From assembly GCA_947561715.1 (NCBI GenBank), contig OX387201.1, positions 4,792,001 to 4,856,000 on the forward strand: 64,000 nt of DNA, read 5' to 3'. Below are positions 49,100 through 62,500 of the stretch, one piece after another. Source of the DNA: Ascidia mentula. Its lineage: Eukaryota; Chordata; Ascidiacea; Phlebobranchia; Ascidiidae. A program made the translations under genes and the position numbers. The notes below the pieces were generated by a model. It did no database searches. It was not told the DNA's origin and was given only the letters and a program-made list of their open reading frames with translations. Every line of letters starts with the position of its first letter. Positions within the stretch are counted from its first letter, which is position 1.

Positions 49100-50320
49100 T
49101 TAAACAACTTTTAAAAAACACATTTAGGTGGTGAAAGTTTAGCACAAATAATTTTGATGGAGTTTCTTTAAATGTTCATAATGTAAAATGTAATTATGAT
49201 TTATTACAAAACATGTTGTAAGATGCAATATCGACAGCGGATGCAAAACCTGACACTTTTTCAAATATTATGACAGTGTCGCTACAACATCACACATAAT
49301 TGCTACAAGTCACAAAACAGATTTCTTACCAAAACTTCCGACAACCAACTCTGCAAACCAATGAACGCGTAAACTTCTCAACCTTCACGAATGCTTTATT
49401 TTCACAACGGCAAAAGAGTCACGTAGCTGACGAAGCTAAATAAATTTAATTTTAAACATTGCTGCTGTCTAACACTTGCCAGACTTGTCTGCTCAAAACA
49501 AATGATATTTTATGTGGCAAATTTATGAAACGTTACTTATATTTAAAGGTATCGTGATTCAACTATACAATATAATCGTCGTTTTAATTCAACAATATAC
49601 TTGTCGCGAAATTTAAGGTAATGAAATTAAATTGCAATTTTTTTTAATCTAGTATAAATTCAAACAAAAGAATAAATTTCAGGTTGACCCCAAGAAAAAA
49701 AAATGGTAAGCGTTGGGTATATAACAAGATGTGATGCGCAGTTGGTGGTCAGTTGGTTTGTTTCGGTGTAGTGAGCGGAGCGCTGTGGTAGAGTGGAAAG
49801 GAATAGGGAAGGCGGAGTAGCGTTGACATTAGTTGTTTTTGTTTCGTTTTTTCGCCCTAAGCGTAAGATCAGCGTTCGGTTTTAAACAGTTACAATACAT
49901 TAATATTAGTGCTAGCAGTTAAACAACAAAACGCGAGTCACCTTGGATCACTAATCATGCTTATCGAGTTGGCGTGGCCATGCTATGCGTGTGATTTCCG
50001 TTAATTAAACCTACACAACTTAATTCCTGTGGTTCGCAGATCAGCTAAATTTAAAAACATCATTGCAACAGATGACCTTTGGTAATACAAAAAAACTAAT
50101 TACACAACACAAAATGCATATTACGATGATATAGAATAGGCTACATATTTTGTGTCTTTTATAATTGATAAAGGTAGACGAGGTTTTAATGTTGGAATTT
50201 TACTAAAAGATTAGTGGTAATTATTCAAACATTTTGTTTTGATTCAAAAACATTTTCAGCACTACTTGCGGCTAGGTTTGGTCATACTATTGTATCCTTT
50301 AAAATTGCTGGTTGCCAAAC
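49100..50320. promoter_or_regulatory. Divergent upstream region between the COX6C-like and TBPL1 genes
   Basis: These 1.2 kb separate two start codons facing outward, so both promoters should lie here. A likely non-coding first exon of the COX6C-like gene ends at about 49332 (donor gtaaga on the minus strand). A tttcag acceptor at about 50258 precedes the TBPL1 start codon. The stretch 49735-49860 is locally G-rich. No defined motif can be assigned. Confidence 0.4.
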
Positions 50321-53300
50321 ATGGATGAATATGGTGGAACATTTTTTGATTTGGTCTCTTCCACCCCATCCTACCCTCTGTGCAGTGGAGGAGCTTATCC
50401 AAATGATCTGGGCAGTTTCACAAATGCAGAAACATACAGTAAGCTGCCCGGAGCCTCCATTCAAGAACAAGTCAGTGATCTGGACTCCTTGCTGTTACCG
50501 GCTGCAGAAATTGCGACAAATGCTAATACAATGACCATTGAGAGCAAGACGTCAGAAATACACAGAGAAGTAAATGGCAACAATGAAGGGATGTTCAACT
50601 TGCTCTCGAACAAAAGCATTAAAACTGAAATTATGCAAGACTCCTTTTTCCAAAACTCTTCAGTTGGCTTCATGGAGCAATCCCAATCCCTTGACGCAAT
50701 TTTAGATCAATGTAACACTTCAGTGATGACAAACAATGCAACCGTGCACAGTCGAATAGCAACTGCACCAGTAAAGTTAGAAAAATTACCTAATGTCCCA
50801 AGAATAATTCGTCCAGATGGGACTGTACAGACTTTAACTGCTGGAAGTAAAATCCAGATACAAGGACTATCTGCAGGCTCAAAAATGATAAGAGTATGTG
50901 TAGCAAAATCAAATACTCAACTGAACGCAATGAAATCAGTTCCGAATGTTCAAATCGCACCAGTGCAATGTAAACAAGAAGTATTTGACAATAACCCAGA
51001 GACATTTACAATCAGTGCAGAGAATTTAAAACCAGTGGTATGTTATTTTTGGTATTTTTTTTGCTTTGGCAGTTCATGTACTTTAATATAAAAGTTTAAA
51101 TACTTTAATATGTAAGTATAAAACTAATTGAACTTATTGCAGGAAAACATGAAAGAAGATCTTGACAACCCAAAACACGTCAAAGTGATTGTGTCCAATG
51201 TTGTTGCCTCATTTCGTGTGAGATGCCATTTGAGCCTTCGGAGGATCGCACTTGAAGGTGTGGATGTTGTTTATCGAAGAGAATCGCAGGTAAGGCCCCA
51301 AATTCTCTTATATTATAAGTATGTTTTATTGCTTTAAAAAGCATCACAAATTCTTATTCAAATTAGTTGCAGTAAAACAAATGTTGATACACTAATTAAT
51401 AACCATTGTGCATTCTACACTAATATGACCTTTTTGGTTTATGATATAAATATTCTGTTGATTTTTTTTTGTTCCTTTTTATATTGAGTAAAAGGGACCT
51501 TTTTTATGTATTGATACAGAAGGTGGTCATGCGCCTTAGAAATCCAAAGTGCACAGCTTATATGTGGTCATCAGGAAAGATTGTTTGTACTGGCTCAAGT
51601 TCAGAACCAAATGCAAAGAAAGCTGCACGAAAAATTGCCCGTCGTTTAGAAAACATTGGCTTCAAGGTATTACTATAGCACTGTTTGTAGAGTATGTGAT
51701 ATGGCTTTCACCTAAGATTTTAATCTCAATGACAAAAAAAATAGTTTACTTTTAGAAGCATCTGTTTTGTTTCATTTTTATTTTGTAAAACATCCTTTTC
51801 ATGTTAAATGTCAGGCCAAACTGACTTACATAAAATATGCTGATGGTTTTAATTATACTGTGACTCTGTAAGCATTTCCCAAATTAAGCTATCTTTATTT
51901 TTGCAGATTCGGTTCTCTGAATTTAAAGTGGTGAACGTGCTGGCAGTTAGCAAGATGCCGTATGCAATAGACATCAATGAATTCTCTCAAGCTCACCGTG
52001 GCAGGCATTGCAGGTTTCTACATATTATGCTAATATTCAAATTAATTCATAGTATCTCATATGCATATGTGTGTATGAATATGCATGCACCATGCCATTT
52101 GTATGACTTACTGGTCGAATGTGGATATATTAAATCATTTACTGTGCAAGGTAAGACTATGGCTGCAGGGTGACACCAGCATGGTGAATAATTCATTACT
52201 TGAACATCTTTTGGGTCTTCAGTGGAAAACAATATAATCAAGTGGTGTTTGTGATTTTGGCTGGGTTTGGAATGACAACAGTAAATATTTATGCCCTGCA
52301 AATAATATATGCATTGGCCTTCCTATAAGTGTTTCAGTTGAGGTCAGCAGATGGGATAAAAAGGGCCTTGTTGCCCTGTCATGAAATCTTTTAAACATTC
52401 CAATACAAGACGTTTATATCCAGCAAAAATAAGGCCCAAACAACTGCAGCTGCAGTGCATCATTTTTAAACAACTATCGCCAGGACGGAAGTTGCCATGC
52501 ACTGTATTGAACTTTGATATGGCAACTGCCTAGAGTTATATTTTTTTATGTCCGCCAATTTCAATGACGAATCGCCCATGGTAGCAGCCGGCCACTGATC
52601 TAAAGATGCAGGATATCGCGCAACAACCATACATTGCACCCTTTGTGAAAAGTGTGAACATTTCGCACGTTTACCAAGATGCGTGTGAACGTCATTCACA
52701 CCGCGGCCACCCCGCCATGTACAACAAAGGGGTGTTAGATTTTGACCCTTGCGCAGCCAGCGGCGTCACCCGCCACAGCGGCAATACGGCCTTTTGCGTT
52801 AGCAAGCCAGGAAGCTGCGTCGGGACTACCTAATGACCGTAATCTGCCGCTGGTAATTGCCGGCAACACGTACCTTTAGCGCCAGACGCAGGTATTAATT
52901 CGGCGTTGTTAATTACTCTCGCTTACCTCTTAAGTGAGGAGACGAAAGAAGGGAGACGAAAGTGAAAGTGTGGGACCCTGAATGCACATTTTGTTCTCCC
53001 TGTTGTCAGAATCGCGTTTTGCCTGTGCTGTTTTTTTCGCACACTACCTTTGTGCCACCCACAAACATCGACAATACCTTTACAGTTATTTGAAAGAAAC
53101 TCTCCATTTTTGGGGGCCGCCTGCTTGCTCACATGTAATTTGTATCATGGTTCCTTCATCGCTGACAACACAGCCGTCATAATTTTTAGCTGCTTTTTGT
53201 CCACTCAATGCTTGGGAAACCTAGTTCCTGTGCCAGAAAACAACTGTGTCACCGTCAGTATGCTCCTCAGCGTTTTGCGATAGCCCGAAATAATGTCAGT

Positions 53301-54687
53301 TCAGTGACGACTGAAACTCCGCCATGTCACGATGACATTATGCCACACAGTCGTTCTTTCTGTCCCGCCCAAGCCAGTCTGATCACGTTGTCACGACTCT
53401 GACCCTATGAGGCTCGTGGCAAGTCCACGAACCAGTCGCTTGTCCAAAGCGACGTTCAAGCCTGATGCCCGAGTTCCTGCATGCAGTCTGTTACAGGGTA
53501 AACAACAAAAATCACATCAGTTAATCGCTGTATTATCTCCACAAAAAGCCCACTTCCCAATTCAGATCATAGTTAGTTAATTGCCTGCAAAAGCATTGGT
53601 ATTATCACCCCGGACATAGTAATATATGATAGGTTGACGAAAATACAAAATCACATCAGTTAAGTGCTGTATTATCTTCACGAAAAGCTCACTGGACCAT
53701 AGCTGGTTATTCGCCTGTAAAACCTTTGTAATATAGCGCGGTGACGATGAAAGTGGTTCGTTGCCAATGTACCGTAAAGTTTTACTGCAAGCAGACCACA
53801 GTTGTCATGTTCATGAAACCAATCAAGGGTATTTACATATGAGTTACATGCTGATAGTCGGGCCAGTAAGCTAGGATCAGAGGACACAGGCCCATGTCGC
53901 TTCCTCGAGTTTTTAAGGAAACGTAAACAACATGACTGAAGCCCATTGGATGAAATTCTCGGTGACGTAGAGTCGCCGGCGCTTTTCCGTCTGTGGACTG
54001 GCATCGTTTTCCGGGGTTCAGCAACAGTTTGTATATTGTCTGGCGTGTGAAAGGCTGTAGCGAAATTTATTAGGACTTAAGTAAAGGTTGTAATAATGTC
54101 AATATGTGAAGCTAAACTTGCTTCTCTTTATCAGCTACGAACCGGAACTGCACCCTGGCGTCACCTACCGGATCAACGACCTGAAAGCGACTTTAAAAAT
54201 ATTCTCAACTGGTTCTGTGACGGTCACAGCCAGGTCTGTGCAGCGGGCGGAGGACGCGGTCAAACAGGTCTATCCATCCTTCAAGCCATTTTACAAGTAA
54301 GCGCCATCGCCCTAGATGCGTGTTTGGGCAAGTTTTGTTATTTGTTTTTTTTCTTTACCATTGAACCGATTGATTAAAAAGCGTTGAAGTGAGTTCAATA
54401 GACGTGTCGTGGCTGTTTTTTGGGAAACTTTTTTCGGAAAACGTTTAAATTCGTTGGCTTTTTTGGGGAAACAGCAGCGTTGTAAAACCAGCAGAAATGT
54501 TCATTACACTACCAAGGCTCTGTTCAACGAGAATTTCCGTGCAAGTTAAGCAAACTTACAACAGCGAGATCCTAAAATAACGCAAGCCCCGTAAAAAATG
54601 TATTGCTTATTTCACAGATTCGACCGTCCTAATCACTGGGGCGACTTTGAAGATGCGTTGCCTAGCGACACCGAAGACTGCAGTTGA
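50321..54687 (+). CDS. TBPL1: TBP-like protein 1 / TRF2, six exons (449 aa)
   Basis: This nuclear core-promoter factor of the TBP family directs transcription from TATA-less promoters together with TFIIA. Exons: 50321-51037, 51143-51289, 51520-51666, 51907-52013, 54135-54296, 54618-54687, totalling 1350 bases or 450 codons. Residues ~240-449 form the TBPL1 saddle. The first repeat has VSNVVASFRVRCHLSLRR, IALEGVDVVYRRE and SSGKIVCTGSSSEPNAKK. The second has FKVVNVLAVSKMPY, SYEPELHPGVTYRIND and IFSTGSVTVTARSVQ. These match vertebrate TBPL1 more closely than TBP. Exon 1 alone supplies 239 residues of low-complexity, Ser/Thr/Asn-rich N-terminus (DEYGGTFFDLVSSTPS; IIRPDGTVQTLTAGSK), whereas vertebrate TBPL1 is only about 186 residues and has almost none. 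Intron 4 is unusually long, at 2.1 kb. The start is the ATG at 50321. Confidence 0.9.
52014..54134. other. Long fourth intron of TBPL1 with GC-richer insert
   Basis: The other introns of this gene are 105-321 bases. About 52560-53460 is visibly GC-richer than the surroundings and has short open frames on both strands, none recognisable. Two ~138-base imperfect direct repeats start near 53509 and 53647. The segment may be an inserted, decayed element. Confidence 0.5.
53509..53760. repeat. Imperfect ~138-bp tandem repeat in TBPL1 intron 4
   Basis: Two copies share aaaatcacatcagttaa, gctgtattatct, then cc/gg-rich ends (tattatcaccccgg against aatatagcgcggtg). They are diverged, so old. Confidence 0.65.
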
Positions 54688-56150
54688 TGACGCCATCATA
54701 GTGTTTATGCCTGTATCGTTATTTGGCCGGTTTGTATAAACCCCGCAAACTGCGGAATTCCTCGAAATTTTCGCTGCTTCCAGGACGAGAAAGCAACAAC
54801 TCTCGTGACGCATCCACGATATTCGTCAGTTCGAAACCGACCCATTTACCCACACCGTGGTCGGTTTGCAATATTCGTTTGATTTATAAAAAATCCGCTG
54901 CACGGAAGTTTTCCGTTTGTCTAGCCATAAGTTGCCTTTTCCTCTTTCCGTTCTTGTCTATAGGCGTCAGTGTCCTTACTTCTTCGTATTAAGTCTGTGC
55001 CCTTTTTAAACGCGAATCCAAACGGCTTTAGTAAAAAACGTCTGTCGTGACGAGGCTTTCCTCTGCGCACTACATTGGATCTTAGCTAGTTGGCCGTTTG
55101 CGACTAGTTTACAACAGTAAAGTGTGCGGTTACTGTCTGTTGTTTGCTTTCTGTTTTTTGACGACCTCGTGTCACACTTTTCTTTGTGTTGTTCGTATTT
55201 TTCGCACCCGCACACCATAGGAACACAATGCGTTATCTTTATTACGCGTGCTTTGATATTCTTCTGTGCTTAATGTATACAGCGACACCCAGCGGTTTTG
55301 TACCTTTAGTGTGTTCTGCCGCTATGGGTCAGTCGCGCGCATCTATATGCTGTTTTCCCGCTGCGCGATCTCTTTTGGCTGTGTTTGTCAAATAAACGAT
55401 TTTGTTATGCTGTTAAGTTGCCCTATTGCTAAATATGCATCGAAGTTACTAACGTTTAGGGAGTTGTAAGCTGTACTTGCCACGATATAAGACAGTGTTT
55501 CTCAACTTTTTTGAGGTGAGTTATGGCCCAGTAAAACTCGAACATAAAAAATGCCAAAGATATGATAGGTTGAAACAAGGGCACTTTCTGCAGTTTACTT
55601 TTATTATTGCATGTACTGCATTTTAATCATTTTTTATGTCGACGAGATGCCCGCGAACTTCATTGAATTCATGGACTCAGGTAAAGAAACACTTCAAATA
55701 TATCAAAATGGCGCGTGACAGACCAAGTAAAAAATGTTAGTGAAGTTATTGCGTCACGGGTTCGCTGATCACCAGCAGCTGAACTTTAACAAGGTTGGGT
55801 AGGGTTTGCAACGTTTAGATCCCGCGGGATTGTTTAAGTTGACGTTGCAACTTGGCGGTCTTGTGCTCAGCCTGTTTAGCGATCGACGCAAAGCGAGTTA
55901 ATTACGAGGCCGTAGGAATAGGTACAAAATAAATAGTTACAGGCAACTCCAGAACCTCATGTTTTAGTTAGCATTGTCGTCTGACTTAATAGCCTTTATG
56001 GTTTTATGTCATTCTATTTCTTTTTCGTTTTAGTTCATCTGCGTAGTTAATTTTTTGCGCAAAATATACACATGATTTGACTTGATTTTGATTTTTGTGA
56101 GATTTTGTAATGACGAAAACTTGGACTTCCAATGTTAAATGTTCTGAATT
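54688..56150. other. Intergenic region between TBPL1 and the first receptor gene
   Basis: It contains the TBPL1 3' region. A possible poly(A) signal, aataaa, lies at about 55391. The last ~150 bases should hold the receptor promoter. An acceptor (ttttgcag) sits 14 bases before its start codon. No other gene is supported. Confidence 0.45.
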
Positions 56151-56167
56151 TTGCAGAGAGAACCAAA

Positions 56168-59131
56168 ATGCCTGATGTTTGTTTAGTTGTCGTCCTCCTT
56201 TGCATGCTAACGTTTGGTGCTCAAAAAACCATCTCATCACCGGCAAATTTCTCAACGGAAGCCCGACTAGCCACAAACCTCTTGTTAAAGTATAACAAAC
56301 AGGTATTTGTGCATTAACACTGCGATAAGAAGGTTTCGAATCTATTACGCCAGTTGCGTTGTGTTGTATAATTTCCAGATTCGACCAGATGGGATAAATG
56401 GTAGAATTGTTGTGAAAGTTGGTATGGACCTGCTGCAGATCATAAGCGTGGTAAATGAGACACTTTTCAGTTTGTTCAAAAACACCAACTAAAATACTTG
56501 TGTACATATTTCGACAACATATTGAGCTGTGAATTATTGATATGCAAAGCCGCCCTTTTAAAGAACGCCAAATCCGAGCTTTTGACAACGACTTCCTATA
56601 TGACGTACGTGTGGGTCGACAAGCGCTTGACTTGGACCCCAAGCGACTACGATGGAATCAACCTGACACGGATTGGCGTAGATTACATTTGGACACCCAC
56701 AATAATACTAGAAAACAGGTAGCACATTTTCAGGCTGCTACAACAGCACAATTTTAACACGCTTGGTTTCAGTCAGGTTCGTCACATGCAAGAAAGTCTC
56801 CGAGTTATGGCTCTGGTGCATTTCGATGGTGAAGTAGAATGGCTTCCTCCAGCTATTTACAGAAGTTCTTGCATAATGTCGGTAGGGTTTAACAGCATAC
56901 GAGTGGCTTTGTTTAAGGCTTTTATATTATTTGTATTTATTGGCCTTTCGTTTTCCCACTGTCAACATATATAGGTCTTGCGAGGTACACTTGCCTGATG
57001 TCTTATTTTTCGGTTTGTTAGATGAATATGTTTCCGTTCGACTGGCAAAACTGTTCGCTCGTTTTTCGTTCATCCAACTTCGACCAATCGCAAATGACGT
57101 TTGACTTTGCTTACACAAATCAAATCACTGTGGACAAAAACGGTAGTGTTTTTTGTTTTGTTTCAACATCCTTGGCTAATAACGTATATGTTTCCACATC
57201 AAACCACATGAACGTACTTGTTGAAAAAAAACTTGTTGGCATGTGTCTATTTTTTTTGGTGATGCAGCTTTTGTTCCAAACGGGGAGTGGGACTTGCTCC
57301 AAAAGCCAATTACAATCCTGCAACAGAAAGACGACAGCAAGTTCCAGAAGGTCAGCTTCAACTTAATAATCAAGCGACGTCCACAGTTTTACGTCATGAA
57401 TCTTCTGCTGCCGTGTGTGATGCTCTCCATATTGGCTTGTTTCGTATTTTACCTCCCAGTGGTGGCCGGTAGGTGGCGTTTTAGCTTTTTCTACATGATT
57501 TTTTTTGGCAGCATTGTTCAAGCGCTCGACCCATATACCGAGAAGAAAACCTGTTTGGGATTCGTGGCCAGGGTTTCTGAGTTCAAATCCAGGTGTGGAC
57601 AGTGGTCAAAAAGAAATAAAATAAAAATAACATGATAATTTTTTTAAATTTGTTTTATTTCACCGGGATTTGAACCCTGAACTTTTCGGCTACAAACCCC
57701 ATTCAGGTTTTCTTCTTGCCACATGGGTCGGGCACTTGACCAATGTTGCAAATAATAAGAATAACTTATTTATTGTGATCACTTATTCTGCTCAGGAGAG
57801 AAAATTTCTTTGGCGATTTCGTTGCTGCTTGGCTATACTATTTTTATTTTTCTTCTTGCCCAAGTCATGCCCTCAACGTCGCTGGCTGTCCCTATATTTG
57901 CTTCCTATTTGCTCTTCACGACGATCCTGCTGTGTTTTTCTATATTGTGTTGGTAGGTTTGTGAATAACATACGCGTTTTCTGCGGGTCTCATTCCATGA
58001 ACGTATTTTCAGCAAAATGGAGTTATGTTCTTGATAAATGTTGTAATGGTGTAGATTGCAATATGTTGCATTGCAATACACGTCTTAAAACAAACAACTT
58101 TAAGATTAAAAACTGTTTGCGACGCCTTCAGGAACGTGTGGTGTTTGAATATTGTTGTTTTTTCGACAGTGTTATCGTTTACAACTTCCACTTTCGATCT
58201 CTCAAAACTCACAAAATGCCGAAGCGTTTTCGGGACGCTTTCCTCACGGTCATCGGACCGTTTCTGGGCTTGAAACAACCAAATTTGAAATGGAGAGCCA
58301 CGAGTGGCAAAGCCCAAACAGGTGAACCCAGGTCTAAAAATACCCTATATGAAGACACATGTTAACTGGTGCATATGAATACAACATAATATGGCTGATT
58401 CGCAAAGCGAACAATTAAGTTACCCGAATGTTTTTACTGTTGTTTAGCAACCGAGAATAAATCTACGCCAAGCAAGCAAATGTTGAATGGAAACACACCG
58501 AATCCAGATTGCGGAACCACCATCTACCAAGAACAGGTTTCGTATCAACAAAAAAACTTTTAGTTTTCATCAATAATACTAGCTTCTTTATTATCATGAA
58601 AGAAAAATTGAAATGTCAGGATTTTCTTTCGCTTTGCGCATGCGCACAGGCACAGAGGCTTGGATTTCGACCGCGATTCAAGCAATCACGTGACAAGGAA
58701 AATGGCGAAGGATTGTTCGTACCCTTGGCTGTCCAAAATGCCCCGGTGGAACTGAGACCCACGCTCAACTTTATCAACTACGTTACTGGGCATGTGAGAC
58801 TAGACCGTAAAAAGGAAATCGTAAGAACTTTGTCATAGATTTAATTCATTGGAGCTGTTGAATTTAGTTATTTTGATAATGCGACTGACGTAAATTAAGT
58901 GCTAGGTTTTTTCCACCAAATTATTTGCTCGAATCATTTAACGTCGGCAAAGTAACATTTCATCAATAAAGAAACAAAACTGAAATCTTTCACCAGGCAA
59001 CGGATGACTGGGCCTTTGTGGCGTATGTGTTGGACCGTCTTGTTTTCTGGATATACCTGATGGCTACCCTTGGGGGACTCGTTGGCTTCTACGTGCGCGT
59101 TCTCACCGCTCATTACCCTGAGCTGATCTAA
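56168..59131 (+). CDS. Nicotinic acetylcholine receptor subunit, non-alpha type, 11 exons (498 aa)
   Basis: A pentameric ligand-gated cation channel subunit of the plasma membrane. Exons: 56168-56302, 56379-56450, 56564-56718, 56773-56881, 57022-57142, 57268-57468, 57796-57952, 58170-58321, 58448-58536, 58650-58820, 58997-59131. They total 499 codons. Exon 1 has a signal peptide (PDVCLVVVLLCMLTFGAQ). The Cys-loop spans exons 4-5, with 13 residues between SSC and NC (FPFDWQNC), and carries an NCS sequon. M1 is in NLLLPCVMLSILACFVFY. M2 is GEKISLAISLLLGYTIFIF with Glu at -1' and Leu at 9'. M4 is WAFVAYVLDRLVFWIYL. Loop C (QKPITILQQKDDSKFQK) lacks the vicinal Cys pair, so this is not an alpha subunit. 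It resembles the vertebrate beta/gamma/delta/epsilon group. The start codon lies 14 bases after an acceptor. Confidence 0.9.
57510..57610 (+). mobile_element. Family 2 SINE in receptor intron 6
   Basis: It has caagcgctcgacccatat, agaagaaaacctg and a B box (gagttcaaatccaggtg), followed by an A-rich tail. It forms one arm of an inverted pair with 57645-57745. Confidence 0.7.
57645..57745 (-). mobile_element. Inverted family 2 SINE in receptor intron 6
   Basis: The reverse complement reads caagtgcccgacccatgtg, agaagaaaacctg and ggttcaaatcccggtg. It is about 35 bases from the sense-orientation copy, so the intron transcript could fold into a hairpin of roughly 100 bp. Confidence 0.7.
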
Positions 59132-59514
59132 GCGCAAAAGAGCAATTCTACGTCTGTCCAGAGAATTGATGAATCTTGAACAGTTTGTCTTCCGCTAGCT
59201 GCCGGTAAAGAGCACATATTATGAAAATCGCTTCCAGCTGTTTTTCTTTCGAAAGCGAATGTATATTCAACAGACAAAAGATTGCAACACATTTTCATCA
59301 GTAAACGAAAAAAGTCAAATAATGTTTTGAAGGTTATTTTCACTGACAAGGAAGGACGTCGTCGATTGTGAAATATAAGATTGTGCGTTGTTTTCGCTTT
59401 TGCTTGTATTCAGTTCCCAGACGAAAATTAACAAAATAAATTAGTAGTCACTTTTTCCCCAGCAGCACTTCACCGGCATGAGTCCACAAAACTGGTCGAA
59501 TTTGTTGCAAACTT
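59132..59514. terminator. Convergent 3' regions of the two receptor genes
   Basis: Only 383 bases separate the two stop codons. A plus-strand poly(A) signal, aataaa, at 59435-59440 would end the first gene. Its 3' UTR must come very close to, or overlap, the last exon of the second gene on the other strand. Confidence 0.55.
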
Positions 59515-62500
59515 TTAAGAGTTCTTTTTCGGATAGTCGGCAAAGGTCGTCTGCAGGAAGAAGGCGAGAGTTCCGAGACCGAAGACAGCGCAGTATAACC
59601 ACAAGAGGAAGTAGTCGAGCACGCGAGCTACGTACGCCCAATCGTCCTGAGACTGTAAAGCAAATGTGTCATGATATTTACTATCTCGGTCCCTTGCGGA
59701 TATTTTTTCACGCAAGTTGATTGCTAAGGAGAGCACTAGACTTTCTTGTAATGCCATAGTAAGGTCTTATATTATGGTAAACACAGTGGTTTCTGTTACA
59801 AGAAATTATACAGCTTGCTTTAGGATGTAATAGGAAAAAAACCACTTAAGCACTGACAAATCAATACCAAGTTTATCTAAAGTCTTTGACAATGCAATAA
59901 TTAAAAAATCCACTTCTATGTTCTAAGACTGGTTCCTTAATTTTCCCAGAATCCAGCCCTCTGATTGGCATTGTATTTTCTCGGCGACACCAATTTATTT
60001 GAATTCTATTTGAAGAAGAAATTGATGGTGCCTTTGTAGGCGAAATCGATTTTTCGTATTTCATAAATTAACCGACTGACGGTAATCAGAAACACTTGGT
60101 TTCAAACTTTTGCTATCCGCTAATTGCTGTCGCTGGTTTTGAGACAGTGCCACATCAGGGGCTAGATTCTGTCTATTTTAGAGATTACTTTTCGACACCA
60201 ATTTTTTTTGATAATAGGTCAATGTTATGAAACTATCAGTTGACTTTAATTGGAAACGTCCATGTTCTATTTGCGAAACAAAAGCATGAAATAGTTTTGG
60301 GCGTACCGACGATTTGTGATCCTCCTCTTTCTTGTGTCGCACGATGTAGTTGATTGCGTCTACTGCTGGTTTCAACGGTTCCGGGACATTTTGTACGGTG
60401 GGCGGAAGCAGTAAGTTGTCCGCTTCGCTGTTGCCATTTGACAAGTTTAACTCACTAAAGCCGTATGCGTTCTTCGTGTGTCGGGGTCGGAAACCGTATC
60501 TCTCCGCCTGTCAGTACATTAAAATGTTTGAGTTAAACAAGAGTGGATTGTAGGTCACTCTGATGCAGTAAAGTATTTTAAATTCGACTTTTAATGGACG
60601 ATGGCAGTATGAAGACTGCCAATATAATCAGGGTTACCATTTCGTGTTAACTTTTGAAGTTCATGCTTATTTTGAGTCCTCGCCAATCAGCGCTCCAATA
60701 CTCGGTCTGGGCAATAACGCACACCACATGTTACCATTGGTCAATAGGTATGAAAATTTAGTACTTCTTTATAATGGTTCATCATAATTCGAAATTAAAC
60801 GTTACCCGAAAATAAAAATTCACTTATATGTGGACTTTTCCCAATGTCCTTACCGCAAAACCAGATGGTTTAAATCTACTTATACACACAAACCTGCTGG
60901 TCGAATATAATCTCGCTCGGCGCTTTCCAGTTGCTCCTGTCCCTCATCGCCTTCCGCACTATCACCGAACTCGCGCGTCTTCTCATCACCACTGCAACAC
61001 ACAAGTTCAAGATCACGCATAGACTAACAAAACACGCTGGGTCTTCTATTCGACACGTAAAGCGCGAGCCGACGACTGAAAGAACGTGATTTATGGCGGG
61101 ATTTGGTGAAGTAACTCCTCGAGTTTTCGGTATAACTTTATCGCCAGTTTAAAAGCGGACATGATGAAGTTGAAAGATGCGGTTGTGTTGGTCATGGTTC
61201 AGTGTCAACCAAACGGGAGCGCAATTGACCGTGATGCCACAGGTGTGGCAGATTAGATACACAAAAGAAGACTGATTTACGGTTTATGCGATTTGTCTAA
61301 TCTCTGCATTCACACGCCAAAGTGATAAAAGTCTAAAAAATTCCTAAAGTTAAACAAAATTGATCAAGGCAGTAACGTGACTAAGTGTATTACGTCACTT
61401 ACCGCCGGCAGGCTCTTCCTTGCTCTCATCCGATCCTGGTCGCTCCACTTTTAGAAAAGGACCCAACCAGTCCATGAAAATCTTCACCACCCAATCGGAC
61501 ATGACGTGTGTGACGTTGGAACGGTAATGCACGTTGCACACAATTACGCTGCCAGAAAGAGGAACGTTATAGGCTTGAATGCAAAGATACCGATCTGACT
61601 GTTACCAGATGAGAAATATTTGTTTTCACTCTGTTATATAATTATTTTTACAAACAAAAATAGTATGTTTTCTGATTTGTGAATTATGAAGCTTAGCTGA
61701 CAAATATAAGTTACCCTAAACCGTATCCCTCCAAACCTTTAGCGTGTGCTAAGTTGTTTCAATTTCAATACCTTGTTATGACGCTGAGAATAACGAGAGT
61801 CATGCAAAAGAGAAGATAGCCGGCGATGAGTGGGACGGCCAGTGACGTCTCCGGCATCCGCTGTGCGATAAGGAAGAGGAACACAGTCTCGCCGAGTAAG
61901 ATGGAAATGGAAAGTGTCATCTTTTCACCTTCAAGAGACCACAAAAGTCATTGGTCTTTTTCACACGAAACGAATGAAACCGTAAATGGTCGATTTAGTA
62001 TTTACGCAAGCAAATGGTCTTTTTACACACGAAACGGGTAAAAGCGTATTACGAATCACTCTCCAGCACGATAGCTTCAAAACCATACAGTACAAACGAT
62101 TATTTTTTTGTAACTGACACAGTAATTTGAAGGTTCACTTGGAAATTCCTCACTATGGGACTCACATGAGATGGACGGAAGATAAAAGACGAAGCAGGAG
62201 AGAGACGACATGAGGATGCACGGCAGTATGAGGTTCATCACGTAGAACTGGGGTCGACGAATTATGACGAAATAAAAGGTGACGTCCTGGTATAACTCGT
62301 CCTTAGCTTTGACGTTTACTCGAACTGGCTTTTGTATTAAATCCCATTCACCGTTTGGCTGAAAAGCTGAGAAGAAGAAGAAGTGCAAAAACGTGATTCA
62401 TGTTCGACTTGGGTCTTAAATAAGTCGGTTTTACAAAAACACAAACTATAACTATACCGTTTTGAAAAGCAAGCACCTTCTGAGAGTTTTCAGTCGTTTC

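Noticed and set aside
52606-54004. Several 60-110-codon frames on both strands in TBPL1 intron 4
   Set aside because: Expected by chance in GC-richer DNA; no domain, splice support or conservation is visible.
57670-58365. 231-codon plus-strand frame
   Set aside because: It runs through intron and the wrong frame of the receptor M2-M3 exon. Only 58170-58321 is coding in this frame.
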